From assembly GCA_013397435.1 (NCBI GenBank), contig VZRG01000188.1, positions 186,001-250,000 of the forward strand: 64,000 nt of DNA. Direction: 5' to 3'. Source of the stretch: Erythrocercus mccallii. Its lineage: Eukaryota; Chordata; Aves; Passeriformes; Dicruridae. The position numbers and the translations under genes were made by a program. Under the pieces are notes generated by a model, which was not told the DNA's origin, searched no databases, and worked only from the letters and a program-made list of their open reading frames with translations. This document shows positions 1-12,690 of the stretch, piece after piece (positions within the stretch are counted from its first letter, which is position 1; the number at the start of each line of letters is the position of its first letter).

Positions 1-74
1 CCTGCCCATGGCAGATTTTGGAACAGGATGGTCTTGAAGTCCCTTCCAACCCAAAGAATTCCATGATTCTATGA
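1..74 (+). mobile_element. CR1 LINE, 3' end only (cut by window edge)
   Basis: The window opens inside the last bases of a sense-orientation CR1. It reads CTGCCCATGGCAG, then AAGTCCCTTCCAACCCAAA and the octamer-like tail CCATGATTCTATGAC. CR1 is a non-LTR retrotransposon that copies from its 3' end and is usually 5'-truncated. The upstream part lies outside the window, so its length is unknown. Confidence 0.9.
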
Positions 75-345
75 CTTGCTGTATGGAGTGTGATTTCTAT
101 TATGTATGTACTGCTTCAAAACTGATTTCATAAATCTTTTGCAGTGACATCCTATGTCAAGTCATTCCTTTGACGAATGAGGTATGTGTGTAAAGAGGGC
201 AGTGTGTGGTTAAATTAACACAGTACCCCAGTCCCAAACTCAGTCTTTGACCTGAATTTCTCAGTGTGAATCTCCCAACAAATTCTTTTCCAGTCATTCA
301 CCTTTAGAGAGTTTGTAACGATTAATTTTTGTTATCCTTCAGAGA

Positions 346-402
346 GTCATAGAATCATTAAAGTTGAAAAAGACCTGCAAGATCATCGATTCCAACTTTC
401 AA
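346..402 (-). mobile_element. CR1 LINE fragment (minus), very short
   Basis: TCATAGAATCATTAAAGTTG followed by AAAAAGACCTGCAAGATCATCGA is the reverse complement of a CR1 3' end, of the subfamily reading GTTGGAAAAGACCTCTAAGATCAT. Similarity fades after about 400, so only the terminal part is claimed. Confidence 0.75.
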
Positions 403-3400
403 AGTTTTATGCGTAACATTCCTGGGATCCAGGTGTCTTAATGGTGCTGTTTTACATTCTCTACTTTTTCACAAGCCATGTAGTCAGATGTTTGGTAAAA
501 AGGAGTACGGAGAGATTTTAGGAGCATCTGATCATACCACAATCAAAGTGAATTGAGGTCCATTATAAAATCTACCACGGAGGGTCCTGCCCCAAGTGAC
601 TTAATGAGCCTGAGGAAAAATCCTGCTGCAGGCCAGGGCTTTGTCCTCCTTGCTGCAGCCTCTTTCTCTCCCGTGAAAAATCATTTTGTTCAGGATTAGA
701 ACTAAATCCCAGGGTTGTGGGAAATAAAGCTATCAGGATCACAAAACGAACACAACCTTTGCTTAAAATCAAAACCGTAGCAGGTTTCCCCAGAATGGAA
801 TTATTTTACAGACAAACACAGTACCAGATAAAACCTAGAATTCTCTGTAGGCTCCCCGGCTTAGTTTATATATAATTCCTCTGCTGATTAGTAGAGTTAA
901 TAAAAAATAAAAATGTCTCCCTTTAATGCAGTGAGAGACTCACACACTTGAATTTACTTATCTCCAGGATAAAGTTTTAATTACCTTGAGAAAAAGCTGG
1001 AAGAAAGATGAAACTCAGGCACCTGTTACAGCTGGGAGGAAGGCAAAGAGGGCCAGCATGTAGTAATTAAATCTTTATCACCCAGAAAGGAGCCTGCAGC
1101 CTGCGGTGTCTTCCTGGTGAATATCACCATGTTTATTTTTAAAACTGCTCCCTGCCAGCATGTCCCAAAGTCATTCCATATACAGAACTGGCTGAGAAGA
1201 GGCAGGCTGGAGCTGGGAAAACAAGATGTAAAAGCAGAAAGACAGAGGCTAGCAAAAAAAAATAGCAGAAAAAGGGCTGGGGTGGAAACCATTCCAAGTC
1301 CAGCAATAGGTGACCTACGTTTACAAATCTCTGAAAAAGCCAGATCTTGGTGCTCCTTTTTCCTGTAGGTGCTGTGTTTACCAACTCAGAGCTTTTCAGT
1401 TCTCCTGAAAGTCTTGGGTTTCCAAGTAAGGTGATAAAAACATGGATTTAGGGACTGAACCCTCCCAGAGAAGGAACAACATGGCCACAGCTGGTGAGTT
1501 TTGAAAATGGTGGAAAACTTGTCAGAGAGAGACCTTTAGCCACAAGTGTGAGGGATGGCACTGGCAGCTCTGTGCTGCCTTACCCAACCCATCCATGTCA
1601 CCCCAAAAAATCCACAGGTTTTGGTCTGTTGGTGACCCTGGGCCATCCCTGTCTCTTTGGGTTTCATTTGTAAAGAAAACCAAGCTGTGGCAAATTATTG
1701 GGTTGATGTATGTAAGGATAAGTGAACAGGCATCACATTTATTTATTCATCTTTATGCACGTGTGTCCATCCATCCTCAGATGGATGAAGTTATGTCTGT
1801 GTGTACATTGATATGTGAAACTATTTATTAACTTAAAATCACTGCTAGAGAAGTCAATCAGCTGCAATAAATAACCAAATGCCTTAGGGCAAAGGGAGAG
1901 GTTATTCCCTTCTGCCTGTATTTAGGTCTTCTCGTAGTATCAAAGCTTAACAAAGAGGGATTTGAGCTGCATAAAACTTTGATGCTGTCCCTACTCCATG
2001 TGACAGGTTGGAGCAGAAACCTCCAGAAATCCCTCAAAACTCAAGCTGTTTGACTCTCTGGCTGTGTTTTGATCAATGAAATCTGTAATAATCACAAGAG
2101 GAACCCTCATGAGACTGGAGGGACTGCAGAATAACTCAGGACTTCCTTGGAGAACGACGTGCTCATGGCCTGAGCACTGGAATATCAGCCTCTAATCAAT
2201 GCCTAATTTCTTTTCTTCTGACCCCTCCTCACTCTTTGCCCCTGGAGCACATCCTTCCTTCCTTCCATGGTGCTCTCTACAGAGAGGGAGAGGGAAGTCC
2301 AAAGGTTTTATTTAGATTCAAGCTGCACATGGCACCACGAACATCTGATAAAACTCTTCTGATAAAACTCTTCAGTGAGCTCTTTCCCCACTCTAGTCTG
2401 GTGTAATCTTTTAGCTCACACAGCTCCACCACAAGATGCCTGTGTTGGGTTTTGGTGGGATTTGGACAACCATTTATTTATCTTCCTAACAGAGTGGCAA
2501 AATAGATTATTTTAAAACATGTTTTAAAAACCAACGGGCAATTTACAACCTGGAGGGGTTTGCTCAATCCTGGGTGTACATGCCAAGAACTGAATATGTT
2601 TTTAAATGTAGATATATTGCTTCATTGTTCACCTTTCTCTGTGTGTGTTTGTGCATTCTGTAGGAATTAGTCATGGATGCACAAAATGGATTTTCTCAGA
2701 AAAAATTCTTTCTGCGTCTTATTCTTTTGGTACAACTTCAACGTCTTTTTCAGTATAAATTTTTCTCCTCCTCCTCTCTGTACATTTGTGTGTCTGTGCT
2801 GTGGGTGTGTATAAATATGTACATATATTCTGGTTGGCTGGAAGTAGAAAAATTAATTTTCTTTAACAGTCATATCTCTGAGAAGCAGACTCACAGGAAA
2901 GTTTTTAAATACTAAATTAAAAGACTTTAACTTCTTGGCTTTTCTGGTCAGCTTCTCCTTAATTCTTTTCCCTCTCTCTCTCATTCTTACTCCTGTGCTG
3001 AGTTTTTTGCTTAATTAAGGGGAAAGGAAATAGTGACATCAAGTCAAGGACGTAATCTCTTTCCAAACAGGCAAAGTCAGAGTTTAATCCTCCTGGCATA
3101 GTCCCATCCAGGAAAAGGAAAATTCCCTCCTAAAATATAAAGCTGAGTTCTGATGTACCATCTGTTGCAGACTGAAAATCTTTCTTGCTGTTTCTGTGTT
3201 TTGCTTTAGGTGCTGAATCCCTTTGTCTGTGCTAGAAACCTCTGTAGGCTGAGGATTGCCATAGCCTGAGGTTTGTGCTGAGCTGTCTGCAGGACCTTGG
3301 GATCAGAGGGCCCAGTTCTGACTCAGGAGATAATTTCTCTTAAGTAGACTGATAAAATGCTCTATGATTCAACCATTCAGAGAGGGCAGGACCGTAATCC

Positions 3401-5720
3401 TGTGTGGTTTCCTGTCTTCAGGGTGAGGGACAGCTTTCATCACTATTTACTTATGCTGTCCTACAGCACTACCTTTTTTCATTTTGATTCACATTTAGAT
3501 TTTCTCCATTCTGACTATAAACCACCTCATCTGAGTCCAGTATGCATAATTGCATAATTTATCTAAAATAACTTCAAGGATATTCATGCTATTAGGGACC
3601 CCTTTTTGGAAGGGATGGTTTGCTTCTGGAATTCTGCTCTCCACTGATGGCAGAGTAGGTCTTCAAACCTACTTTAGATGTTTAGATGTTTTAGATCCAC
3701 AAGATCTTTTAAATGTTTACCATTAGATATGGTGCTGCCACTCTGTGAGAGAAAAAGTTATGCAAATGAGGAGCAGAACCTCCAGCTTGAATCCCATGGA
3801 AGCAATCTGAAAAGACACGGGGAGATCTCCTCTCGTTCTGTTCAACGTGGCGAGGATTCAGTTCCTGAGACAGGAATCAAAGATAACATCAGGATGCACC
3901 TGATGTTTATAGGAAAACATCTTTCTCTGAAGTCTCACGGCCATTTTGCATTTGTGAATCATACATTATAATGTTTTATCCTAGAGGAAATTTGTGATAT
4001 AAGCTGTCAACTCTATTTACCTCTAAATTCCTTGCTGCAAACTGTGGCAACTATAAGGTGCCCATATGCAACAAATGACAAATGACTGCAGTTGTTGTTT
4101 TGTGAAATGCAGCACATTATTCCTCATTCTTCCTACAGAAATCACCTTTATTTGGCATATTGAGGGCTTCACCTATGTGCACACTGGGAGCAGGTTTTGG
4201 AGTGTGGATTGGACTCAGGTGTGCAGTGGGGAGGCTGAATGACAGGGAGTCTACAGAAAACACTTACTTGCACTAAAAATGCAGCTATTTCCTGCCTGCA
4301 ATGTGGCAGCTGAGATCACAGAGCAATTGTTTCCAGGCAGAGAAGTGTGGAACAGTGTCTCCAAATGAAATTATAGCTTGAGGAAAAGATTTCTTTGAGG
4401 CAGGATGGAATGTAATTACCCAAGTTGGACTTCTGCCAGGACAGTGATGTTTGAAACACTTGCAGCTCTTGTGGAAAGTGCCACAGGACCTTTTAATGAC
4501 TGCAAAGGAATGGGCTTTTGGAATTTATTTTTTAATTTTTTTTTTGTGTGAGTGTCTCATCCAAAAGGCAGGATAATAAAATGAGAAGGAAAAAACTATC
4601 AAAGAAAGAGCTAATCTTTGCAAAGTGTTGGAATATGTAAATCCCACTTTGAAATGGTAATTTATTAACTTCTTTTTAAGATAAAAATGCAATTAGTTCA
4701 TTCTTTCATTTCCCTCATCCCCAAAAATGCACATATATTGTTATTACGTCTTTTGCTCCTGTGTCAAATCTGTATCATTTAATTTTGTTGCAGTGAAACT
4801 TGTGGATTTTATAAAAGGTTTTTTCTCCCTTGTTTCAATCCTGATTGTAAATAAAAAAATACATTATTACATTCAGAAATGATTACTGTCAAAAATATTC
4901 ACTTTGTTGAATTTTATAAAAGCTATGGGCTATTTTTATATTAGATGCCATATCAGTAAAGAATAATCAGAGTGTAAAAGGGACTTTTTATCATTCTTAG
5001 TTTATTCCCAGAAATACTCTCTTGGGATCTGAAAGAAAAACTAAAATATTATCTGTGATAGTATGGTAAGCTTCCCTTATTTTCCACTTGATCATTTTTG
5101 GTAAGGGAATGAATGTAGCTGCATGTCTATCTATGCATCTCTATCCCCAGCACATGATTATTCCTAGCTAGACAATCCAGCATAACTTTTCTGATTCCAT
5201 GGCATTTTTATCACATTTAATTAAGATTATGTAAAGCTGGGTTTAGCTGGCTGGTCATCTAAATTTGGGTAAGTACCTGTAAATGTCAAGCAAAAAATAT
5301 AAATAAATAAATGATAAATGAAAGAATTATTGTAGCTGTGGCAGACTTTATTTGATACCAGTGAAATCTGGATATTCCAGGGCATATTAACACACAAATT
5401 TGGACATTCATGGAGGTGTTCATGGAATTCAAACTATTTTCTGCCTGTAGAGATTTAAATTCCCATCTAGGTTTGAAGAGACACCTGTTCTCACAAAGCT
5501 CTAGAATAGCCCATACTGCTCCAGCTCTCATGGTCCTTGGCAGAGCTGCTTCATATTGCTTAAAATATTTAAATATGTACAAGTCTAAAAGAAAAAGAGT
5601 GAGAGGGAGTCACTTGCAAAGAATGAATAAGATTCTTTGGCAGTGAAGACAGGGAGGGTGGGATTCACCTCCCATTTTTAGGTGCCTTTGGAGTAAATGC
5701 CTCCATCTGGATTATGTGCG
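403..5720. other. Single-copy stretch, no gene recognised
   Basis: About 5.3 kb without a recognisable repeat or exon. Small items: a 14-bp perfect tandem doublet (2345-2372), a perfect octamer ATGCAAAT at 3760-3767, and a stop-free + frame at 3678-3971 that has several CpGs but no convincing splice context. AT-rich runs occur around 4520-4540 and 4850-4930. It could be intronic or intergenic. Confidence 0.5.
2345..2372. repeat. Perfect 14-bp tandem doublet
   Basis: CTGATAAAACTCTT occurs twice head to tail with no mismatch (2345-2358 and 2359-2372). It is consistent with a small replication-slippage duplication. Confidence 0.9.
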
Positions 5721-5820
5721 AATCATAGAATTATAGAATTTTCTGAGCTGGAAGGGATCCACAAGGGTGTTTGAGTCCAACTCCTAGCTCTGCCCAGGAC
5801 AGCTCCAAGAATCTCAACAT
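5721..5820 (-). mobile_element. CR1 LINE fragment (minus)
   Basis: It starts with AATCATAGAATTATAGAATT, the reversed octamer tail, then CTGAGCTGGAAGGGATCCACAAG and GAGTCCAACTCCTAGCTCTG. This is the CR1 subfamily with the TCCAACTCCTGGCCCTGCACAGGA signature. Only the 3' ~100 bp survive. Confidence 0.85.
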
Positions 5821-8590
5821 TTGGAGCTGCTTCTCCTCACTGGTGCTTTTAATTCAATGCAAAGGTAGATCTATATGTTGTACGTGGTGATGGAACTGAA
5901 TAAAAAATTAAAACTGGAGATGTGTGTGGTCAGAAAGAAACAACTCATTGAGGTACAAGTTAAGGATTTCTTCCCCTTCATCTGGATGTGTTGTGTCATC
6001 TCATGAGCAAAGGAACCCTTGGAGGATGGTTTAGGATGCACAAGACCTCTCAGGAGGAAACCACACCAGGTTCAAACCTGTAGTCTCTATTCCCTCAATT
6101 TCCTTCCATGAAGCGCTCTGTGGAAAATCTGCACCTTCCAATCCATCCTGCTGCTGCTGGGAATTCATGATCCTTCCAACCTAACACATCACGATTGCCA
6201 CTTCACTGGCAGGATTTTTTAGCTTTCGGCATGTTCTCAGCATCTTGCTGGATTTCGGTGCTGTGACTAAGGCAGCAGAGGAGGAGGCTGGGGATGGAGT
6301 GTGCAGTGATGATCCCCAAGCCAGGATTGAACCAGCTCCACTCCAAGGGCTGTGCTGGTATTTCAGCAGCTGCCTCACTGAGGAGATGGAAGCACACTTC
6401 TGGAGCAAGGATATAAATCACTGATTATCCCTCCAGCACTGGTGATGGTGGAATCCTGGGATTTGGGCTCCCCATTTCTGGTAACCATAGTGTCCAAATG
6501 TGTGCATCCAGAGCTCCTGACACTCTGGCTGCAGCACCAGCAGCCTCACCAGCTAAGGATTTGCTGTGGCGAGCAGGGATTAAACACTTTTCATTAGCAA
6601 GTTTAGAGATTCTAAAGCCCTGTTACAGACATCTGCCACCCACTCTGTGAGGGGAACAGCTGTGCAATGAGCGATTATAAAGCAGGAAGATGAAGTGATG
6701 TTTTGGAACTTTATTGTCTCCATACCCTTAGCCCTAAAATCCCATGGAAACAATTATGTTTAATATGAAGCATTGCTGTTTCCTTCTGGGTGGGTGGGCT
6801 ATTTGTTCTGTCTCCCCATAGAGGTTAAAAATAACAATGCATGGCTCACTTTGTGCTTTGTTGAGATTACCTCACATTTCCATCACATTCAAAACAAAAA
6901 AAAAAAAAATCACATAGAATATTCATAATATTGTGCTATATAAAGCTCACGACGCAGGGGAGAGCTGAATTGTTATTGTATATTTTTGTTATTTAACAAT
7001 TATCACCACAAGAGTTTCTAGAACATAATTTTGTGGCAAAAAAATAAATGAAATAAAATAAGCAGCCACCTTTTTTCAAAGTTTGACTCTGCAAAGCTTT
7101 AATTCCAAGCAGCTATAACCGATCAGCTATAACAAAACTGATGACAGAAGGGGCTTTCAGCATGTTAATGGCATAGCAACATACTGGGTGCACTTGCAAA
7201 TCCATTTGCTCAGAGATGCTTTGATCACTTAATGTTCTACATGTAAAAAGCAGTGTTTTCTGAAGGCAACACCCAGTGTGTGAAGCATCTATAAAAGAAA
7301 ATCATCTTACTCATTCCTCAGAAATTCTCCATTTGCCTGGCAGAATTTACAGTCACCAAGAGCTCCTGAAGCCCAGATTTTTGCAGGAATCACAGGCCAG
7401 AACCACCCCTTGTGCATGAAAACTCAGCTTGTTATTGCAACCATTGTAAAATATTTATTTTCAAACAAACATGGAGTGTTAGAGGCCACCTGCTACCAGG
7501 GTGTCCAGAGCCCAGGTCCCCACAGTGAGGCCATAAGGGGACTACTGCTACACTAGGAAATAAAACTGTTAGGAAACAATGCTGGGCACTGGAATTTGCT
7601 GATAAACATTTTTACAATGATCCCTGGTGGAGTTTTTGCCTGCGCATTGTCTTTACAATTCCTGGATGCTGATGGATAGCTGGCACAGGCCCCAAACCCT
7701 TCCCAGTGGTCAGTCTGGATGCAGCAACTTCAAATCCCAGTACAAAAAAGGGTTTAGGTGTATAAATATAACTCATGGTCTCAGTGCTGGAAAATGGTCT
7801 TAGATCTTCTTAATTTATTTGTTATCATGTTGCCTTATCATAAAAAATATGTGGTTACGAGTTTAGATGCATGCAGGACACAGCTTTATCTCCAGCCTTT
7901 GGCACTGGGGTGTGCAAAGTCTTTACAGCTGGAGCTGGCACAAAGCAGAGGCACAAAACACTCCCCCAGTGACCAGGAGGGGCTGTAAAGTGGCTGTTCC
8001 CCGGCAAAAGCCAGGAAAGTGTTGGAAAGTGCTCTTCCTTCAGGGGCTGCTGTTCTGCATCTGACTGATGGGAGAGAGCAGCCAAGTGTGTGGGGACAGA
8101 GATTTACTGCTGGGGACACTGAGCAGAGCAACCTGGAGCTCAGGAAGAGATTTTCTCCAGCTGCCTCCAGGGCTGAGATGATCAGTGACTCAGTGCAGGG
8201 TCTCCAACAGGAGCCTGTGCTCACCCTCACAGCCCTGAGGAGCTTCTCAGCCAGGTTTGTTAACTTGGGCTTAGTGGTGGTAACGTGGGGGGAACCCAAA
8301 AAAAGAGCTGACTTGTGTTTGACCAGCCTGCAGTGAAGTAAAAATAAATATTCAGTTCTCGAGAACTGAAGTCTTAAATTAGCCCAAAGCAGGACTTTTA
8401 CAGAAAAGCTGAAGCATCTCATTTTAGATGTGACACAGAAGGTTCAGTAGGTAGGGAGAGATCTCAGCAGTTCATCCTGTTAACAAAAAGACCAGGTTTT
8501 AAAGGATATTATTCTTAACCTCCTTTGTTTTCCACTTCTGTAGTCATATAACTGGTCAGAGGAGTCATAATGTTCTTTATTTTTACAAAA
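5821..8590. other. Single-copy stretch, no gene recognised
   Basis: About 2.8 kb with no CR1 or LTR. It holds a poly-A run near 6895-6910, an AT-rich patch around 6900-7080, and a locally GC-richer block at roughly 7880-8340. That block contains the longest stop-free frame not explained by a repeat (minus strand, 7886-8422, 178 codons). Its protein is not recognised and the composition looks random. Confidence 0.5.
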
Positions 8591-8892
8591 AGAATCACAG
8601 AATGGTTTTGGATGAAAAAGAACTCGAAAATTATTCAGTTCCAAGCCCCTGCCATGGAACAACAACTTCCACTGTCCCAGGTTGTTCCAAGCTCCATCCA
8701 ACCTGGCCTTGGACACTTCCAGGGATGGGGCAGCCACAGCTTCTCTGGAAAATCTGTGCCAGGGTCTCACCACCCTCATCATAAGAAATTTCTTACTAAT
8801 ATCCAATGTAAATCTACCTTCTTTTGGCTTGACATTTTCCCTTGTACTGTCATTGCATGCTCTTGTAAAAAGTCCCTCTCCAGCCTCCCAAC
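8591..8892 (-). mobile_element. CR1 LINE fragment (minus), ~300 bp
   Basis: AGAATCACAGAATGG marks the reversed 3' tail. Then come CCATCCAACCTGGCCTTGGA, CACTTCCAGGGATGGGGCAG, CCACAGCTTCTCTGG, TCACCACCCTCATCATAAGA and AGTCCCTCTCCAGC, all in the order expected of a CR1 3' UTR and ORF2 end read backwards. The 5' end is truncated after about 300 bp. Long open frames over this interval on both strands are by-products of the repeat. Confidence 0.95.
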
Positions 8893-9796
8893 ACAAATAA
8901 TCTTTAATAATAATATAATTAATCACTAAAATCAATCTAGATTTGTAGAACACCAAATAAAAATAACATGTGTAATGCATCCTTAACAAAGCCTCAAAGC
9001 TGGGATATCTTGATCTCTGCAAATACCTCCTTGTTTGTTACATCAGGTGATGGGTAGCACACGTAGTCTGATTTGAGGTGTCTAAATCTAAGCTTCCATT
9101 TTAGTTATGACAGATTTAATCACCAACAGAGTAATTTTATGTCTTGATAAATCATGCAGAACTACTCGGGGAAACCAGGAATCTCTCTCTGGTCTCTGCT
9201 GATGAAGGGGGTAGACTTCAGTTGGCTGTCAGAGGATCCTGAGGTGGTTTGTGGATGTTGATGATTTTGCTGTAGACACCACAGGTAGTCATGCGAGAAA
9301 TAGCCAAGGTCCTAAAAGTCTGCCTAGATGGCCCCAGCTGGCTGAGATGGATTTTATAGAGACTGAAAGACCACTAATTCAGCACCAGCTTGGCTTTGCA
9401 TAATATGAGGGTAGCAGCTATTAGGGTGGCCCTCTGCTTGCAGCGCTCACAAGTCTATCCCAGCCTGTGGCTGGTGATCCCTACTGGGGGGAAAATGTGT
9501 GGAAAGCAAGATATGTTTTGAATATAACATTCCTTCCCTGGTGTAAACTTCCCAGCTGCTGCGTGCAAATGGCTTGGAAAATTATGAAGATAATGATTTC
9601 CCTCAGAACATAGGGTTTAAGGGAGTCTAATCAGCTTACCCTTCACCATACTTCCTTTTTTTTTGTTTCATCCAGACATGGATATAAACTGATTATTGTC
9701 ACCCAAAAGATGCCCAGTAACATATGTTGTGTCTTTTCTTAAAGGGGTAGTAACACTGGATGCTGACAAATAGTTTTAATGGTGAGAAAACTCTGA
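8893..9796. other. Single-copy stretch, nothing recognised
   Basis: About 0.9 kb between two CR1 copies. It has no splice-flanked frame, repeat or RNA gene that I can support. It carries a T-run near 9655-9665. Confidence 0.5.
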
Positions 9797-10031
9797 CTGT
9801 TCAGCCTGGAGAAGGCTCTGGGGTGATGTTATTGTGATCTTTCAGGACCTGAATAGGAACAACAAAAATGTTGAAGAGGCATTTCTGACATGGCAATACA
9901 GTGATAAGACAGGGGGGAATGATTTAAGCTTAAGGAGGGTAGATTCTGATTTGATATTTGGTTGGAATGAGGACTTTGGTTGAATGGGACTTGAAAGTCC
10001 CTTCTAACCCAAACTCTCTATAATTCTGTAA
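9797..10031 (+). mobile_element. CR1 LINE fragment (plus), internally deleted
   Basis: CTGTTCAGCCTGGAGAAGG, TTGTGATCTTTCAGGACCTG and GAGGGTAGATTCTGAT are followed by GTCCCTTCTAACCCAAAC and TATAATTCTGT. The order is that of a sense CR1. The usual stretch between 'AGGTTGCCCAGAG' and 'CATGGCAG' is missing, so a deletion of part of the 3' region is inferred. Confidence 0.85.
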
Positions 10032-12517
10032 TAAAGAGAAGTTAATATGAATAAGGGAAGATGGGGTGGATTTGAGGCAAGATGAAGGTTGGTGGCTAAC
10101 AAAGAGAGACAAATATTTTGGGTTTTATCCCTTTCCATCTTTCTTTCTGCTCCTAGAAATGTTCTTTTTCCAAACTCTCACTTCCATGTTTGACATCTCT
10201 TCCAGTGCCACAGGGACTTTCTTCATCAGTAGATCAGTTATTTATAAAATATAAAAATATGTCTGTTTGTTGAGTCACGTTAAATGGACACTTTGATTTG
10301 TTGGTCTTTCACTGAGCTGACTTCTGAGATCAGAAAAGTGTGGGCTTAAATGCCAGGATCATTGACTGAGTGCATGGGGTTGGATGCAGGTGCAGGGTTA
10401 CACCTGAGTGTTTGCTTTTGCTGTCAGCTTAAGTTCAGAGTCTCTGGGTAAAATGTGCCCAATGCCTTCACTGTATTTGCTTCTTTCTTTGTGCAGTAGC
10501 ATTAAAGAAAACAGTCGATACTTCAGCAAATAGCGGGGAAGGTTTGCAGTACGTGCTATGTGTCCCATTGCAAGAACAAATGGGTTCCATCCTTCACTCT
10601 GAGAGTTTAAACAGCAGATTACCCTCTGCACTTGGGGTAGATAATATTTCAGTTCAACATTATTATCTGAATTTTGCTTTCATTACAGGCATAGTCAGGC
10701 TGCTGTTGTGTTGGGTGCAACACAGACAAAAAAGGAGAAAAAAAGTAGCTTGTGCCAGGAAGATTATTTCCAAATGCATTTTCACTATTGGAAATCACAT
10801 TCTCAGTTTCTTCCATTCAATCAGAGGACACAGGTAATGCCATGTTAAGTGTTCTGTTGATAAAAACAAATATCTGGTTCTATCCCAGCTGGTCACATGA
10901 GCCTGAGATGTCACTATCAGCAAAACTCCACAGATAGTTACACCACTGCAGCACACAGAGCATGAAAAGGCTCTGAATTATTTATAACAACTGTGTCAGC
11001 TTCTCAGCAGGAGAAAACTGGCAGAGCTAATTAACTGATATCCCCCAACTGATCTTCCAGCTCGTATTTGAGGGGTAACTCCAAATAATTTACAGAAGTC
11101 AGGAGCTGCTTTGCCTGCCACAGTGTTTTTGCTCTCGAGCTTGCAGGAGGAGCACATGGCAGGTTGTACAAGAACAAGTTTTTTGAGTGGTTTGTTACCA
11201 AAATGTGCATGCGTGATTCCATGCTGGAGCAAAATGGGATACATTCCATTTTCCTTCCTTGCCCCACTAGAGAATAAACCTCAAGTGCTGAAATAAAGGC
11301 CATATTTTATGGCAAGTACAGCGTGAGGGTCATTAGCTTTCCCATTCGGCTTCATCAGATGGCTACACAGCAGGATGCATTCCAAATTTATTTGATAGCT
11401 TGTCAATAAGCAGCTGCCTTTTAATAGCTCTTAACTTCATGGACTTGAAAAACAAAATGCCTCATGCTCACATTAAACCAAGTGGTCCATCACAAGGATC
11501 TCAGCTTTTTCTGGCGTAGAAGGCAGAGCAGAAAATGACCTCTGACTGCAGCTTTCACTGTAATTTTGTGAGCACTCATCACCAGGGAACAGAGAGAGTT
11601 GCTGGGCTGGGAATTACAGTGAGGAGAAGAGGGGTGAATCCTGCTGGCTGTAGCTAGGGAGGGACGTAGGAAGGAGATCAGCAGGGGCAGCAGTGGGGAC
11701 TCAAATGTGTCCCCTCTCTAAGTAGGGACAAGAGGGTAAAGTGATGAGCTTGTCAGAGGTAATTCTAATTAGCAGTCAGTTGATCTTAGAGCTGCTTCTG
11801 CTGGGCCACCTCCTGCATGTTCTGGAAATGCTTAAGGGTGATCAAAACTAAATATTCCAAGGGGGGATGGGAAACTCCACTGTATCCCACCCCATCCACA
11901 GGTAGGAGAGTCTGTTCTGCAGCTAGTGCTGGGCTGAAGGGATGGATTATCAAAGGCATCTTATCAGCTGGAAACTCATGACCAAGGGTCAATACTTATG
12001 AGATCAAAGCACAGAATCTCAGCAGTTTGTTATAAAGGGGCCAAACACTTGCAGACCAGTGCCAGTACAAGGCACCTTTGTAAGACGTACTGCTTTCAGG
12101 CACTTCTCAGTATTAAATTGCTTCCCTTTATTGTCCCTTCAGTCTCTGAATTCTTTGAAGACACAAACTTCTACAATTATGCAATAAAAAAGCCCTCTGG
12201 ATTGATTTTTTTCTCCTTATTTTACCCCCAGAAAAACCTGAGAGATTCACCCTTCTATGTGATTGTCCATTATCTGTCATCAGAGCTTGTACCATCCTCA
12301 TACATCCCATGGAGAAGAAACAACAGTTTATTGTGTCACCTAAAAACTGTGGAAGTTCAGCAGCATGATTTCACTCAGTGTTGCTTGATCCTATTCTGCC
12401 AGGTGGAAACAGACACACAGTACTAGTTTTGTGTTCCAAAGCTTTTTGGTACATGAGAGAGCAGAGAAGTCATATCACAGCTGTAGACCTAAAGTCTTGA
12501 AGTTTTAATTCCTTTTC
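10032..12517. other. Single-copy stretch, no gene recognised
   Basis: About 2.5 kb with no recognisable repeat. A 142-codon plus-strand open frame (11998-12426) is present, but its length is expected by chance in a window this size. Its product is not recognised and it has no clear acceptor or donor. Confidence 0.5.
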
Positions 12518-12690
12518 TCATAGAATGGCAGAATGTTTTGAATTGGAAGGGACCTTAAAGACCATTTAATTCTAATGCCCTGCCATAGGCAGGGACACCT
12601 TCCTCTGCATTAAGGTGCTCAGAGCCCTATCCAACCTGGCCTTGAACATTTACAGGGATAAAAAGTGCACAAACACTCTGGGCATCTTCC
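12518..12690 (-). mobile_element. CR1 LINE fragment (minus), diverged
   Basis: TCATAGAATGGCAGAATG, then TTGGAAGGGACCTTAAAGAC, GCCATAGGCAGGGACACC and ATCCAACCTGGCCTTGAACA. Similarity decays near 12690 at ACTCTGGGCATCTTCC. It is more diverged than the copies at 8591 or 16659. Confidence 0.85.

Noticed and set aside
8480..9022. 180-codon minus-strand open frame
   Set aside because: Its centre is the CR1 fragment at 8591-8892; the frame is an accident of the repeat and its flanks.
11998..12426. 142-codon plus-strand open frame as a gene
   Set aside because: About one frame of this length is expected by chance in 64 kb of this composition; no domain, splice site or codon bias supports it.
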